From: Chara braunii
Lineage: Eukaryota > Streptophyta > Charophyceae > Charales > Characeae
Direction: 5' to 3'
DNA: 39,561 bases
NCBI GenBank assembly: GCA_003427395.1
Contig: BFEA01000050.1
Location: forward strand, 218,204 to 257,764
Shown: positions 10,775 through 21,433 of the stretch, piece after piece
Numbering within the stretch: position 1 is the first letter of the stretch
How the letters are laid out: each line of letters starts with the position of its first letter
Notes under the pieces: model-generated
What the model was told of the DNA's origin: nothing
The model's database searches: none
Seen by the model: only the letters and a program-made list of their open reading frames with translations
Program-made: the position numbers and the translations under genes

Positions 10775-12060
10775 TGTAGGGTCAAACCCGGTAAACTTTC
10801 GAACCTTAGTCGACCCCACTGCGGGTCCCAGTTGGCTCAGCCCGCCCACACTCATGCTCAAGGCGCGGGCCATTCGTCCCAGGGTCACCCCCACCTAGTG
10901 CTTTGAGATGGATGAGGATGGGCCATTGCACGAGAGAGCATTGACATTGGGGATGTTGCTCAACCCTCGCGCCGGGTTGTTTCGCAACGCTGATTTTTTT
11001 TTTTTTTTTCTTTGTTGTGTTCTCATGCAATTGCTCCTTCCAATGCACAGACAGGTCAAGGATTCTTTGAGTGTTTCTCTTCTCTTGTGCGTAGGCTAAG
11101 CGTCATCCTTAGGCCACACACCATTTCCCTAAGCATTGTGGCTATATGGCGTCATCGGGGTGCGGCGGAGCCGTCCTCTCCCTCGCCTCTACTCATCCAT
11201 CGGGTCTCACAATTTGCTTTCTTCCTTATTGAAGTAGGCCCCTTAGTCTTTTCGGGGTCCTCATACGCATGCACACACAACATCATATTTTCCTTGGTAC
11301 GATTGCACTCTCATTTACACTCCAAGTCTTCAAGCGCAAAAGTGATTTCCATGGGTTGGCTCTATGTCAAGGGTCCCATAGCCCCTTTGTCCCTCTTCCC
11401 TTTCCCTCTTGGTGCCCAGTTCCTCTCGCCCCTATCCCGCTCAAGGCATTTCTAGCCATCACTTACCTGCACAATCCCACACAAGCAAGAAGATCGATAC
11501 AATCCCCCGTTGGGGGTCAACACATAGCCCTTCCCACATGCCTATCTTTTCAATTTTTTTGGCAGCTCTTTGTTCCCTCTTGTTGCTCAATCAGCCCATT
11601 CTCTTCTCATAGTCATGCAGTTGGGGAAATGGTTGAGTCAAACTGACCTTGCTCTCACTTATACTCTTTCTTGGATTCCGCCTTTCTTACTTTTCCAATG
11701 TTCTTTTTCCTTTGCCTTCTTGGTGGCACAAGGGACCGGCTATCCTTCTCTTGCCCTCTCTCTCCACCAAGTGAGGTCTGGTCTCCCTTTACTGTTCGCA
11801 CCCTGACATTGTAACAAGTGAGGGGAGAGGGTTAGTTATGTCCTAAGTGAGGAGACGAGAGAGAGAGGGAGAGAACGCAAGGCGATAAGGGAGGAGGGGA
11901 AAGAGAGGACTAGAAAAGGAGGGAGGAAAAAGGGGGAGAGAGAGAAGGAGAGAGAGAGAGGAGATGGGGAAAGAGAGAAGAAGAGAGAGAGAAAAAAAAA
12001 GCTTCTTACCAAATCAGCTTCCCGTAGCAGCAATCAAACGTCGATCACTTGTCCAATAGA
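10775..12060. repeat. Long direct repeat, left copy
   Basis: From TGTAGGG at 10775 the sequence closely matches 37508 onward, in the same orientation: a GC-rich head (containing ttagtcgaccccactgcgg), a poly-T tract at 10996-11010, a pyrimidine-rich middle, then a purine (GA-rich) tract at 11845-12000, and entry into the tandem array. The copies differ by scattered substitutions and small indels. The head of the right copy has an extra ~14 bases around 37708-37722. Overlapping plus-strand ORFs (11012-11455, 11269-11646) recur in both copies but show no domain. Each copy starts with TG, as an LTR would, but the right-hand end is hidden by the satellite arrays. It may be a terminal repeat of a large element or an independent dispersed repeat. 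Confidence 0.85.
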
Positions 12061-12084
12061 AAAGGTTGACTAAGTATATCTTAG

Positions 12085-13385
12085 GATATTATATACGAAC
12101 ATGACAATGAGAAGCTAGATCAATGGAAAACACATGCTCATAAAAAAGAAGGTTATCGAAACAAGATCCGGAACATCATATCAAACATGAACTTGACAAT
12201 GAAAGACTAGACTAGTGGAAAGCACATGCACAAAGAGAAGAGACCAATTAAGTTAAGATCCGGAATATGAACTTGACAATGAAAGACTAGACTAGTGGAA
12301 AGTACATACAGAAAGAGAAGAGATCAACAAAGTAAAGATCCGGAATTTTCACCTCAAACATAAACTTGACAACGAGAGTCTAGACAAGTGGAAACACATG
12401 CAAAAGAGAAGAGATCAACTAAGCGAGGATCCGGGACATCACATCAAACATGAACTTGACAATGAGAGGCTAGACTAGAGGAAGCACATGCACAAGGAGA
12501 AGGGATCAACTAGGCAAAGATCCGGAACATGAACTTGACAAATAGAGGCTAGACTAGTGGAAGCACATGCATAAAGACAAGAGACCAATTAAGTAGAAAT
12601 CCAGAACATTAACTTCACAATGAGAGACTAGACTAGCGGAAAACACATGCACAAGGAGAAGAGACTAACTCAGTAAAGATCTGGAACACCACATCTAACA
12701 TAAACTTGACAATGAGAGACTAGACTGATGGAACGTACATGCACAAGGAGAAGAGACTAACTAAGCAAAGATTTGGGACACCACATCAAACATAAACTTG
12801 ACAATGAGAGACTACACTAGTGGAAAGTACATGCACAAGGAGAAGAGACTAAGTAAAGATCCGGAACACCACATCAAACATAAACTTGACAATGAGAGAC
12901 TAGACTAGTGGAAAGCACATGCATAAAGAGTAGAGATCAACTAAGTGAGGATCCAAGACATCACATCAAACATGAACTTAACAATGAGAGACTAGACTAG
13001 TGGAAAGCACATGCACAAAGAGTAGAGATCAACTAAGTGAGTATCCGGAACATCACATCAAACATGACTTGACAATAAGAGGCTGCACTAGTGGAAGCAC
13101 AAACACAAAGAGAAGAGATCAACTAAGCAAAAATCCGGCACATGAACTTGACAAGGAGAGGCTAGACTAGTGGAAACACATGCACAAAGAGAAGAGACCA
13201 ATTAAGTAAGGATCCGGAACATGAACTTGACAATGACAGACTAGACTAGTGGACAATACATGCACAAAGAGAAAAGATCAACTAAGCAAAGGTCCGGAAC
13301 ACCACACCAAACATAAACTTAACAATGAGAGGCTAGACTAATGGAAGGCACATGCACATGAAGGGAAGACCAACCGGAACATCAC
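12085..13385. repeat. Tandem array A (80/92 bp unit)
   Basis: About fifteen units contain gatccggaacat, (g)aacttgacaatgaga, gactagactagtgg and cacatgcacaaagagaag. Starts of gatccgg at 12165, 12257, 12337, 12428 and 12519 give periods of 92, 80, 91 and 91. Short units lack a ~12 bp insert (cacatcaaac). The same array restarts at ~38880 in the right-hand long repeat. Confidence 0.9.
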
Positions 13386-15000
13386 ACCATGTATGAACAT
13401 GACAATGAGCGGCTAGACTAATGAAAAGCACATGCACATGACGTGAAGATCAACCGGAACATCACATTAAGTATGAACATGACAATGAGTGGCTAGGACT
13501 AAAGGAAAGTACATGCACATGAAGGGAAGATCATCCAGAACATCACACTAAGTATGAACATGACAATGAGTGGCTAGAACTTATGGAAAGCACATGCACA
13601 TGAAGGGAGGATCATCCGGATCATCACACTAAGTATGAACATGACTATGAGTGGCTAGACTAATAAAAAACACATGTACATGAAGGAAAGATCATCAGGA
13701 ACATCACACCAAGTATAAACATGACAATGAGTGGCTAGACTAATGAAAGGCACATGCACATGAAGGGAAGACCAACCGAAAAATCACACCAAGCATGAAT
13801 ATGACAATGAGTGGCTAGACTAATGAAAAACACATGCACATGAAAAGAAGATCAATCGGAACATCACATGAAGTATGAACATGACGATGAGTGGCTAAAC
13901 TATTGAAAAACACATGCACATGAAGGGAAGATCAACCGGAACATCACATTAAGTATAAACATGACAACGAGTGGCTAGGACTAAAGGAAAGTACATACGC
14001 ATGAAAGGGAGATCATCCGGAACATCACACTAAGCACGAACATGACAATGAGTGGCTAAAACTTATGGAAACCACATGCACATGAAAGGAAGATCCTCCG
14101 AATCATCACACTAACTATAAACATAACAATGAGTGGCTAGACCAATGAAAAACACATGTACATGAAGGGAAGATCATCCAGAACATCACATTAAGTATGA
14201 ACATGACAATGAGTGGCTAGACTAATGAAAAAACACATGCACATGAAGGAAAGATCATTCAGAACATCACATTAAGTATGAATATGACAATGAGCGACTA
14301 GACTAAAAAAACACATGCACATGAAGGGAAGATAAACCGGAACATCACACCAAGTACGAACATGACAATGAGTGGCTAAACTAATGAAAAACACATGCAC
14401 ATGAAGGAAAGATCATCGGGAATATGACATTAAGTATGAACATGACAATGAGTGGCTAGACTAATGAAAAAGCACAGGCACATGAAAGGAAGATCAACCG
14501 GAACATCACACCAAGTATGAACATGACAATGAGTGGCTAGACTAATGAAAAAGCACATGCACATGAAGGGAACTTCATCCGGGTCATCACACTAAGTATA
14601 AACATGACAATGAGTGGCTAGACTAATGAAAAACACATGTTAATGAAAGAAAGATCATCCGGAACATCACACTAAGTATGAATATGACAATGAGTGGCTA
14701 GAACTTATGGAAAACACATGCACATGAAGGGAAGATAAACCGGAACATCACACCAAGTATGAACATGACAATGAGTGGCTAGACTAATGAAAAACACATG
14801 CACATGAAGGGAAGATCATTCGGAACATCACATTAAGTATGAACATGACAATGAGTGGCTAGACTATTGAAAAAACACATGCACATGAAGGGAAGATCAA
14901 CCGGAACATCACACCAAGTATGAACATGACAATGAGTGGGTAGACTAATGAAAAGCACATGTACATGAAGGGAAGATCAACCGGGACATCACATGCTATC
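13386..15000. repeat. Tandem array B (~80 bp unit), derived from array A
   Basis: About twenty units contain gaacatgacaatgagtggc, tagactaatgaaaa, cacatgcacatgaaggg and aagatcaaccggaacatca. The unit keeps array A landmarks (ccggaacatca, gacaatgag, cacatgcaca) but has its own diagnostic differences. A and B are therefore two higher-order subfamilies of one satellite that expanded in separate blocks. Confidence 0.9.
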
Positions 15001-15009
15001 ATGTGAGTT

Positions 15010-15735
15010 AAAATAAGAGTCTAAGTGGGCCAGATCACCAAGGTTGAACCAAGGGTCATCCATGAATGTAGCGCTGTACTACCTACTGGTGTGAGAGTGG
15101 AAAACACAAGTTTGAAGAGCCCAAATCACCAAGATTGTATCAAGAAGCATCCATGGGTGAAACTTTATACAACCTACTAGTGTGAGTGTGAAAATCATAA
15201 GTTTGGAGAGCCCAAATTACCAAGATTGCATCAAGAAGCATCCATGGGTGAAGCGCTATACTACCTACTAGTGTGAGTATGAAAATCACAAGTTTGGAGA
15301 GCCCAAATTACCAAGACTGCATTAAGAAGTATCCATGGGTGAAGCGTTATACTACCTACTACTGTGAGTGTGAAAATTACAAGTTTGGAGAGCCCACATC
15401 ACCAAGATTGTATCAAGGAGCATCCATGAATGTAGCGTTGTACTATCTACTAGTGTGACTGTGAAAATCACAAGTTTTGAGAGCCCAAATCACCAAGATT
15501 GTATCATGGATCACTCATGGTTGAAGCGCTACACTACCTACTAGTGTGAGTGTGAAAAACACAAGTTTGAAGTTCCTAAATCACCAAGATTGTATCAAGA
15601 GGCATCCATGAATGTAGCGATGTACTACCTACTAGTGTAAGTGTGGAAAACACAAGTTTGAAGCTCCCAAATCACCAAGAATGTATCAAGAAGCATCTAG
15701 GAAAGAATTGGAGTACTACCTTCTAGTATATAAGT
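15010..15735. repeat. Tandem array C (~91 bp unit)
   Basis: Seven to eight units contain gcccaaatcaccaagattg, tatcaagaagcatccatg, tacctactagtgtgagtg and gaaaatcacaagttt. The sequence is unrelated to arrays A and B but directly abuts array B. The 61-codon ORF at 15273-15458 is only a read-through of two units. Confidence 0.9.
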
Positions 15736-16006
15736 GAAAGAGGAGAGTTTGAGTAGCTCATGGAAGAGAGAAGATGAAGTAAGAGAAGATGGAGGAGAAG
15801 GGGAGACAGATGAGGGAGATGGAGATGGAGAAGAAGAGGAAAAAGACAATGAGAATGGAAGTGAAGAGGAGGAAGAAGGAGATGAAGGGGGAGAGAAGAG
15901 AAGGAAGAAGGAGGGAGTGAGGATGAAGAAGAGGAAGAAGAAGGAGGAAAGGAAGAAGGAGAAGAAGAAGAAGAAGAAGAAGAAGAAGAAAAAGAAGAAA
16001 AAAAAA

Positions 16007-16037
<31 letters not shown>

Positions 16038-16075
16038 AAAAGATGAAGGTGAAGAAGTCTCTTCCTTCTTCTCAC
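15736..16075. repeat. Purine tract / GAA microsatellite
   Basis: Plus strand is almost pure purine (GAA, GGA, AAG), with near-perfect GAA runs at 15955-16045. It yields Lys/Glu peptides on the plus strand and Leu/Phe peptides on the minus strand, which are compositional. The tract could form triplex DNA. Confidence 0.9.
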
Positions 16076-16079
16076 CTTG

Positions 16080-16690
16080 ATGATTCCTTGATGTTGGTGA
16101 CCTCTTGATGAAACTTCTACTCCTTGTACAATCCCCTCTTGGCTATGACTTCCTTCTTCTCCAAGCCCTTCTCCCCTCCTTCCTTGCTCTCTCTCAGGCT
16201 ATGGCAAGCTCCCCCAGCTATGGCTATGGAGTCCTCCCCTCTAGGAGGGTTAATGGGGGTTCCTCTAGCCTCTTCTTCTCTCCTTCACCTAGGAGGGATA
16301 TGGCGGATCAACTCCCAAGTGTCCCTCCCACCATCACTATCCTCTAGAGTCCTCCCCACTATCTCCTAGTCTCCTCTAAGCTCTCTCACTAGCATGGGTT
16401 CCTCCCTCCTCACTCCAAGTGCAAAGGTGCTGCTGTGAGCTCACTTGGGCAGCATGGGCACTCCTCATGCAAATGTGAGAGTGGCGGACTGCATCCTCAA
16501 CTTACGTAGGCTGAAACCAGCAGTCCGGCCAGCCCATGAGCCTCTCCAAGTGCCTTGGGGTGAGCCGAGGTACCCCCAAGGCCAAATTCCCCTGCTAGGC
16601 CCTTCTGGAGGTACCTGGGCCTCATTTTCGCCAATTACATGCAGTCCGAATGGTTGGCACCAACTCAGACTCTATGTGTCCGAAATCGGA
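16080..16690. other. Pyrimidine-rich segment, then inverted repeats
   Basis: 16080-16440 is C/T-rich without a domain-bearing frame. From 16480 perfect inverted repeats appear: CGGACTGC/GCAGTCCG (16485-16492 with 16520-16527), GCCTTGGGG/CCCCAAGGC (16552-16560 with 16574-16582) and AGGCCC/GGGCCT (16597-16602 with 16617-16622). The word GCAGTCCG returns at 16640. Confidence 0.6.
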
Positions 16691-16780
16691 TTCAACGGGG
16701 GTTTTGAGTTGAACTGTTCAACTCCCATTCAACTCTCGTTTCAACTCCCCGTTGAACCAAGTTGAACGTGGTACAACTCG
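16690..16780. repeat. TTCAAC/GTTGAA-rich block, left of foldback
   Basis: Both orientations of TTCAAC recur within 90 bp, including ttcaacggggg at the left end, ccccgttgaacc and gttgaactgttcaac (itself an inverted repeat). A larger block of the same word lies at 17690-17955, so the two bracket the foldback and gap. Confidence 0.8.
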
Positions 16781-16986
16781 CCCGCAGATTTTGTTTTTGC
16801 AGCAAAACTTAGGTGAAAAAAAAATGAAAAAATATGAGGGTGTATATTGTTTTGCTCTCTACATCCCCATATTTTTTTGTTTATTTTTTTAGCATTATAA
16901 TTATTTTAAAAAATTCAAAAACAAAACCAGACTCAAAACAGATAATTTTTTTTTCCTTTTTTTTTCTGATTGAATGATTGAATGAT

Positions 16987-17048
16987 TGATTGATTGATTG
17001 ATTGGTGGGGGATAGGTCGCCCCCCCAACCCCCACCCAATCACACACA

Positions 17049-17091
<43 letters not shown>

Positions 17092-17137
17092 TTTCTTTCG
17101 CCCATTTGCGCGGGCGGGGACCCCGCCCAACTTTGGC

Positions 17138-17227
<90 letters not shown>

Positions 17228-17279
17228 TTGGATGGGGGTTGGGGGGGCGCCCCATCCCCTACCAATCAATCAATCAACG
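16987..17279. repeat. ~290 bp foldback with (CA)n/(TG)n arms and GC-rich centre
   Basis: The left arm 16987-17040 (gattgattgattgattgg, then C-rich) is nearly the reverse complement of 17227-17279 (accaatcaatcaatcaac end). Inside, (CA)n at 17041-17088 opposes (TG)n at 17142-17220. At the centre, GGGCGGGG-a-CCCCGCCC (about 17113-17129) is a perfect inverted repeat. The whole block can fold on itself. His/Thr and Cys/Val repeat ORFs here are artefacts of the dinucleotides. Confidence 0.9.
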
Positions 17280-17284
17280 TTCGG

Positions 17285-17460
17285 NNNNNNNNNNNNNNNN
17301 NNNNNNNNNNNNNNNNNNNNNNNNNNNNNNNNNNNNNNNNNNNNNNNNNNNNNNNNNNNNNNNNNNNNNNNNNNNNNNNNNNNNNNNNNNNNNNNNNNNN
17401 NNNNNNNNNNNNNNNNNNNNNNNNNNNNNNNNNNNNNNNNNNNNNNNNNNNNNNNNNNNN
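17285..17460. other. Assembly gap (176 n), followed by (CA)n
   Basis: Unknown bases fill 17285-17460, and a further CA repeat runs 17461-17518. The gap begins right after the foldback, so a second foldback or a longer CA tract probably lies inside it. Confidence 0.98.
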
Positions 17461-17513
<53 letters not shown>

Positions 17514-17689
17514 CACACGTAAAAAAATAAATCAATAAATAAATAAATAACTTATTTTTATATTTTATATTTTATTTTTAATTTGGTGAAGATTTTCGAT
17601 GTGACCCTGAGGCAAAAGTTGTTCAGTTAATTTTTCTGCATAACATAGGTTTTTTCCGGAGTTTTTGGACGACGTCCGTTTTTTTTTCC

Positions 17690-17955
17690 CAACGGGATTC
17701 AACGGTGATTCAACAGTGACTCAACGGATTCAATGGGGATTCAACGGGATTCAACGGGGATTCAACGGGATTCAACGGGACGATTTTTTTTGGTTTACGT
17801 GCGTCCAACGTCGTGTCCGAGGCCCAATGCACCCTCCCCGTTGAACAATATTCAACGGGGAGGGTCCGTTGTACCATTCAATGGGAATTCAACGGGGGCG
17901 CAGAGGCTATTCAACGGGTACAACGGAGTTGAAACTTTCCCGTTGCCCATTGAAT
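17690..17955. repeat. ATTCAACGGG tandem block, right of foldback
   Basis: Variants of gattcaacggg repeat at 11-12 base spacing between 17695 and 17786, then disperse in both orientations to 17955 (cccgttgaacaatattcaacgggg, cattcaatgggaattcaacg). The 17519-17690 stretch between gap and block is AT-rich and otherwise featureless. Confidence 0.85.
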
Positions 17956-19780
17956 AGACACATAGCTCGGACTGCCTCTTGGCCTACTCCGGCCTCTTTT
18001 TCATTGCTCAAATGTTGCCCCCTAGGGTCCTAATGCCCAAGGGGCAACAATACTTGAAAGAAAAAGGCCTTGTGAGCCTTTTTTCTATTTTTCCAAGTTT
18101 CGGCCTCCCTTGGGTAGGCCGAAGCATTTTTCCATGTGGCGGCACATTTTCAGCCTTGGATCTGGCTGAGATCCAAGGCCAGCAATAATCCGTGCTACCC
18201 TCTAGTAGCCCTTGCTTCAATTTTGAGCCCCTAAGTCTACTTTTTCAAATTTTGGTGCATCTGACTCTCTTTTTGAGCTGAATGCACAGTTTTTTCATTT
18301 TCCTTCTTTTGTTTCTTTTCATTTTGGGCTGCCACCTCATTCCGGAGCTAGCCGTTTTCAGCTGGCCCACAAGAAACGGCTAGTTCCTCTCCACCATGAG
18401 ATCTGATCTCAGATCCATGATCAAAAAGAAATCCGGCTACTTCCTTTTTGTTTTTTCTCTCATTTTCTCCTTTTTGATACATATTTTATTGAGGCCATAT
18501 CTCTTCAATCCGGATTGCCCTCCCTTATTCTAGGAGGGATGAGGTCACAGTTGGGACCTGCCAGTCCCTACTGTGCAGGTCCCAATAGGCCGGCACACTC
18601 TCCTCCACTCTTTTCTCCCTTTTTGTCTCATTCTGCCTCCTTTTTCTCTCATTTTTCTTTCTTTTTCTTTTATTTCTGTTGTGACAAGTGTCAAAATGTT
18701 GTGCACCCTCTTTCTAGGCCCTAGGGCCTCATTCAAGGCCAGGTTCATGGCTGTTACTTGGTCGTTACATCTCGGATTCCAACAATGGCACCCCCATGCT
18801 CCTAGGGGGCTCCATTTTGCTCCCGTTTGCCCATTTTTTAGCCCTTTTGCTCCGATTTTCTAAGGGCAATCTTTTTCTCATGTTGAGCCTTTCAAGGTTC
18901 TATTTTCTTATGCCTAACTAGTCCGAGATATCCCGGACTGCTGGGCAGCCTTCTCAACATCCTTATTTTACTTTTCTTTCTCTCATGACTCTCCCACTTG
19001 CTCCCACTAGTGTTTGTACTAGTGGTGCTAATATTTTTCACCGTCCAGATCCTTGATCTTGACGGTGGCGTTTGCTTGCACAAATATTCCTTGTGTTCGC
19101 TCATGGTTCCCTTGGGACATCCCAAGTCCCCGCCATTTTCCTTCATGCTTGCTCCATTTCCTTGTCCCGCCGGCGCATGATCTGTTTTTCGATTTTTATT
19201 ATTTGGACTCATTTGGTCCCCGGCAACATTCCGGAGGGCGTCCCATTTTTTTTTTTTTTTTGAAGGGGCCTCTTGCCGTTTGGCGGTTCCATCATTTCTA
19301 CATGTGTGCCGTTTTTCTAGGCCGTGAGATCTCATCTTACGGTTGCCGTTTACCGTTTTTACTTGCCCCATGCCGAAATTGCTCCTTTCTAGCCTTCCGG
19401 GTTTGTCGTAATCCATTTCCTCTTATAGCCTTGGCATCCCCATGCAGTCCGTAATTTCTCAGACTGCAGTCATGGCCGTTTTCTACACCCACAGCCCCAC
19501 AACCTGCCCCATGTTAAAAGAAAATGAAGTGTTAAATTTTCTAGTGCATCCAGGCTCAATATTGGCTCCGGATGCACCTAGAACATGTATTTTATCTCCC
19601 CCATGCAATTTGTTACAACTCGGACTGCAATGGGGGTTAATTCCTTGCCATAATGCCCTACAACTAGTCGTTACTCAAAAGAAAAAGAAACGGCCAATTC
19701 CCAAGTGCATCCGGACTTGGTTTTGACTCCGGATGCACCTAAAACATGTGTTTCTCCTTATGCATGTAATTCGTTTTATT

Positions 19781-19855
19781 CCGGTTGCAAGAGGCTTTGA
19801 TTTTCTTTTATTTTCTCTGCAAAAATAAAAGAAAATTAAAGTCCTTTGTAACCGG
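19781..19855. repeat. Long hairpin with ~34 bp stem
   Basis: The arm 19781-19814 (starts CCGGTTGCAA, ends TTTTATTTT) pairs with 19821-19855 (ends TTTGTAACCGG). 29 of 34 positions are complementary and two more could be G-U. The loop is 6 nt. This is the longest stem in the hairpin-dense region and has the size of a small-RNA precursor, though nothing shows that it is processed. Confidence 0.85.
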
Positions 19856-19933
19856 CATATTCCAGAATGAATCTGGTCACGGATGAATCTTCCCAAGTGA
19901 CCGTTTTTGAAAATTAAGATTTTTTTCCCGTAA

Positions 19934-19935
<2 letters not shown>

Positions 19936-19973
<38 letters not shown>

Positions 19974-20220
19974 CTTAGTTTCTCCCTCTCACTCTTTTTG
20001 CCTTATTTTTCCACATTTTTTTTTATTTTCTTTTTTTTTTCTAGCATGCTAAGTGTCAAGTGGCCGTTAAGGCCCTTTTCTAGCATCTTCCTCTTAGTTT
20101 CTCCCTCTCACTCTTTTTGCCTTATTTTTCCACATTTTTTTTTATTTTCTTTTTTTTTTCTAGCATGCAAAGTGTCAAGTGGCCGTTAAGGCCATTTTCT
20201 AGCATCTTCCTCTTAGTTTC
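19936..20220. repeat. Poly-T tract and 119 bp tandem duplication
   Basis: A T run (19936-19973) precedes two copies of a 119 bp unit starting cttagtttctccctctc at 19974 and 20093. A third start at 20212 breaks off after a few bases. The copies differ at only a couple of positions, so the duplication is recent. Each contains GGCC-gttaa-GGCC. Confidence 0.95.
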
Positions 20221-20621
20221 CGCCCTCTCTATGCCCATGGTGCAATCCGTTATTTCTCTGACTGCAATAGTGATCTTCCCATGCCCATGGGAGTTTCCTT
20301 TTACTCCTACATTTCTCCCATAGTGACCCCTCCTACTCCGATTTTCTCTTAGGGGCTATTTTTCACATAGGGCCTCTTTTGTCTCCATTTTCCTAGGGGA
20401 GGCTAATCCGAGATTTTTCGGATTGCTCCTATGCCTTCAAATTCAGTTTTCTTTACTTTTTCTTTTCCTTTTGGCCTTCCCGTTTGTCACCACTAGTGCT
20501 TGCGCTAGTGGTGCTAATATTCTTGGCCGTCAAGATGTTGATCTTGACAATGTGCCTTGCATTTATTATTTTCCCTCATGTGGTGCCACCGTTTCTTCTT
20601 GGGACTTTCACATGTCCCCGC

Positions 20622-20735
20622 CACTTGTCCCGTCGGTGGTCCCCGACACTTAGTCCCGCCGGTGGTCTCCGGTACTTGGTCACGCCGGTGGTCCCCGACA
20701 CTTAGTCCCGCCGGTGGTCCCCGACACATTTCGCC
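20622..20735. repeat. Four copies of a 26 bp GC-rich unit
   Basis: The unit is close to tcccgccggtggtccccgac. Its cggtggt core sits at 20634, 20660, 20686 and 20712, an exact 26-base period. It contrasts with the T-rich surroundings. Confidence 0.9.
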
Positions 20736-20739
20736 CCGG

Positions 20740-21433
20740 ATGCCATTATTTTTACTTAGTCCCATGTGGCCCCGGGTGCCTTTCCCCGAGGTATCCCATG
20801 CCCCTTGGGCGTCTTGTTGTCCCATAGCAACCCTTCTCCTTAGTCTTTCCTCGCGCCTTGTGCGCGCCGATCATTTTTGGCCGTGGGCCTCCGCTTCGAG
20901 GCTCTCGTAGGTGGCCTCCACGTTGGCTCCTCATTTCCTGGCTTCCCGCGGCCTCTGGGCCGCCCATCCCTCGACTTCCTCATTCCTTTATCGCTGCCAT
21001 GCTGCATTTGCTGGTTCAAGGGGCCGTTTGGCCTTAGTCTTATTGCATTCCGATAACCCTCCCGACCTCCTGCTATGTTCTACGTGCCCCTGTTCTTGCG
21101 CTCGCTCGCTTGCTGCCACTTAGTTGTTTCCCCCTGTGGTTCTCGCCCCAGGGCATTACTCCCTCCTGTGGCCTAATCCTTTATCTCGTCTTACTCTGGA
21201 TTTCTCTGTTGTGCACAATTCGTCTATATTTGGTCTCTCAAGTGATGGGAAGTTATTCGGGACTCGCCAGTCCCGACACATTCCCCCCACTCTTTCACGA
21301 TGTCCTCATCGCGCACCAATCTCTTGTAAGTGAGTTTCGGATGGATAGATGAGAGAGGGAGATGAGATGTTACGGATGGTTAGTTTGTCAGGGTCCGTTT
21401 TGTTCTTTTCTCATTTCTTTCTCAAAATTTTTC
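20740..21433. other. Gene-free, C/T-rich region
   Basis: No coding frame with recognisable motifs. An inverted repeat CGGGACT/AGTCCCG sits at 21258-21264 and 21269-21275. Its surroundings resemble 18551-18600 (gccagtccc...cactct), suggesting a diverged duplicate. Confidence 0.4.

Larger units (their letters stand above)
18000..20550. repeat. Cluster of unrelated perfect inverted repeats (hairpin-dense region)
   Basis: At least a dozen strong inverted repeats follow each other: TGTTGCCCC 18013-18021/18041-18049; AAAAAGGC 18061-18068/18076-18083; TTCGGCCT 18099-18106/18116-18123; GCCTTGGATC 18153-18162/18170-18179; GGAGCTAGCCGTTT 18344-18357/18374-18387 (13 of 14); TTGGGACCTG 18551-18560/18576-18585; AGTCCG 18920-18925/18934-18939; CCACTAGT 19004-19011/19018-19025; CACCGTCCAGATC 19039-19051/19055-19067 (12 of 13); TGCAGTC 19443-19449/19462-19468; GTGCATCC 19544-19551/19570-19577; CCCCCATGCA 19598-19607/19626-19636 (one bulge); GTGCATCCGGA 19705-19715/19728-19738; GGTCAC 19875-19880/19897-19902; AATCCGA 20405-20411/20418-20424. 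The background is T-rich. No convincing coding frame is present. On the minus strand this lies downstream of the methyltransferase remnant. Confidence 0.85.

Noticed and set aside
11012-11646. Overlapping plus-strand ORFs shared by both long repeats
   Set aside because: Conservation follows the DNA repeat as a whole, multiple frames are open in C/T-rich sequence, and no domain is seen.
15734-16108. 124-codon Glu/Lys-rich ORF and its Leu-rich antisense
   Set aside because: Explained by the GAA/purine microsatellite.
16901-17538. His-Thr and Cys-Val repeat ORFs
   Set aside because: Translations of CA/TG dinucleotide runs and gap characters.
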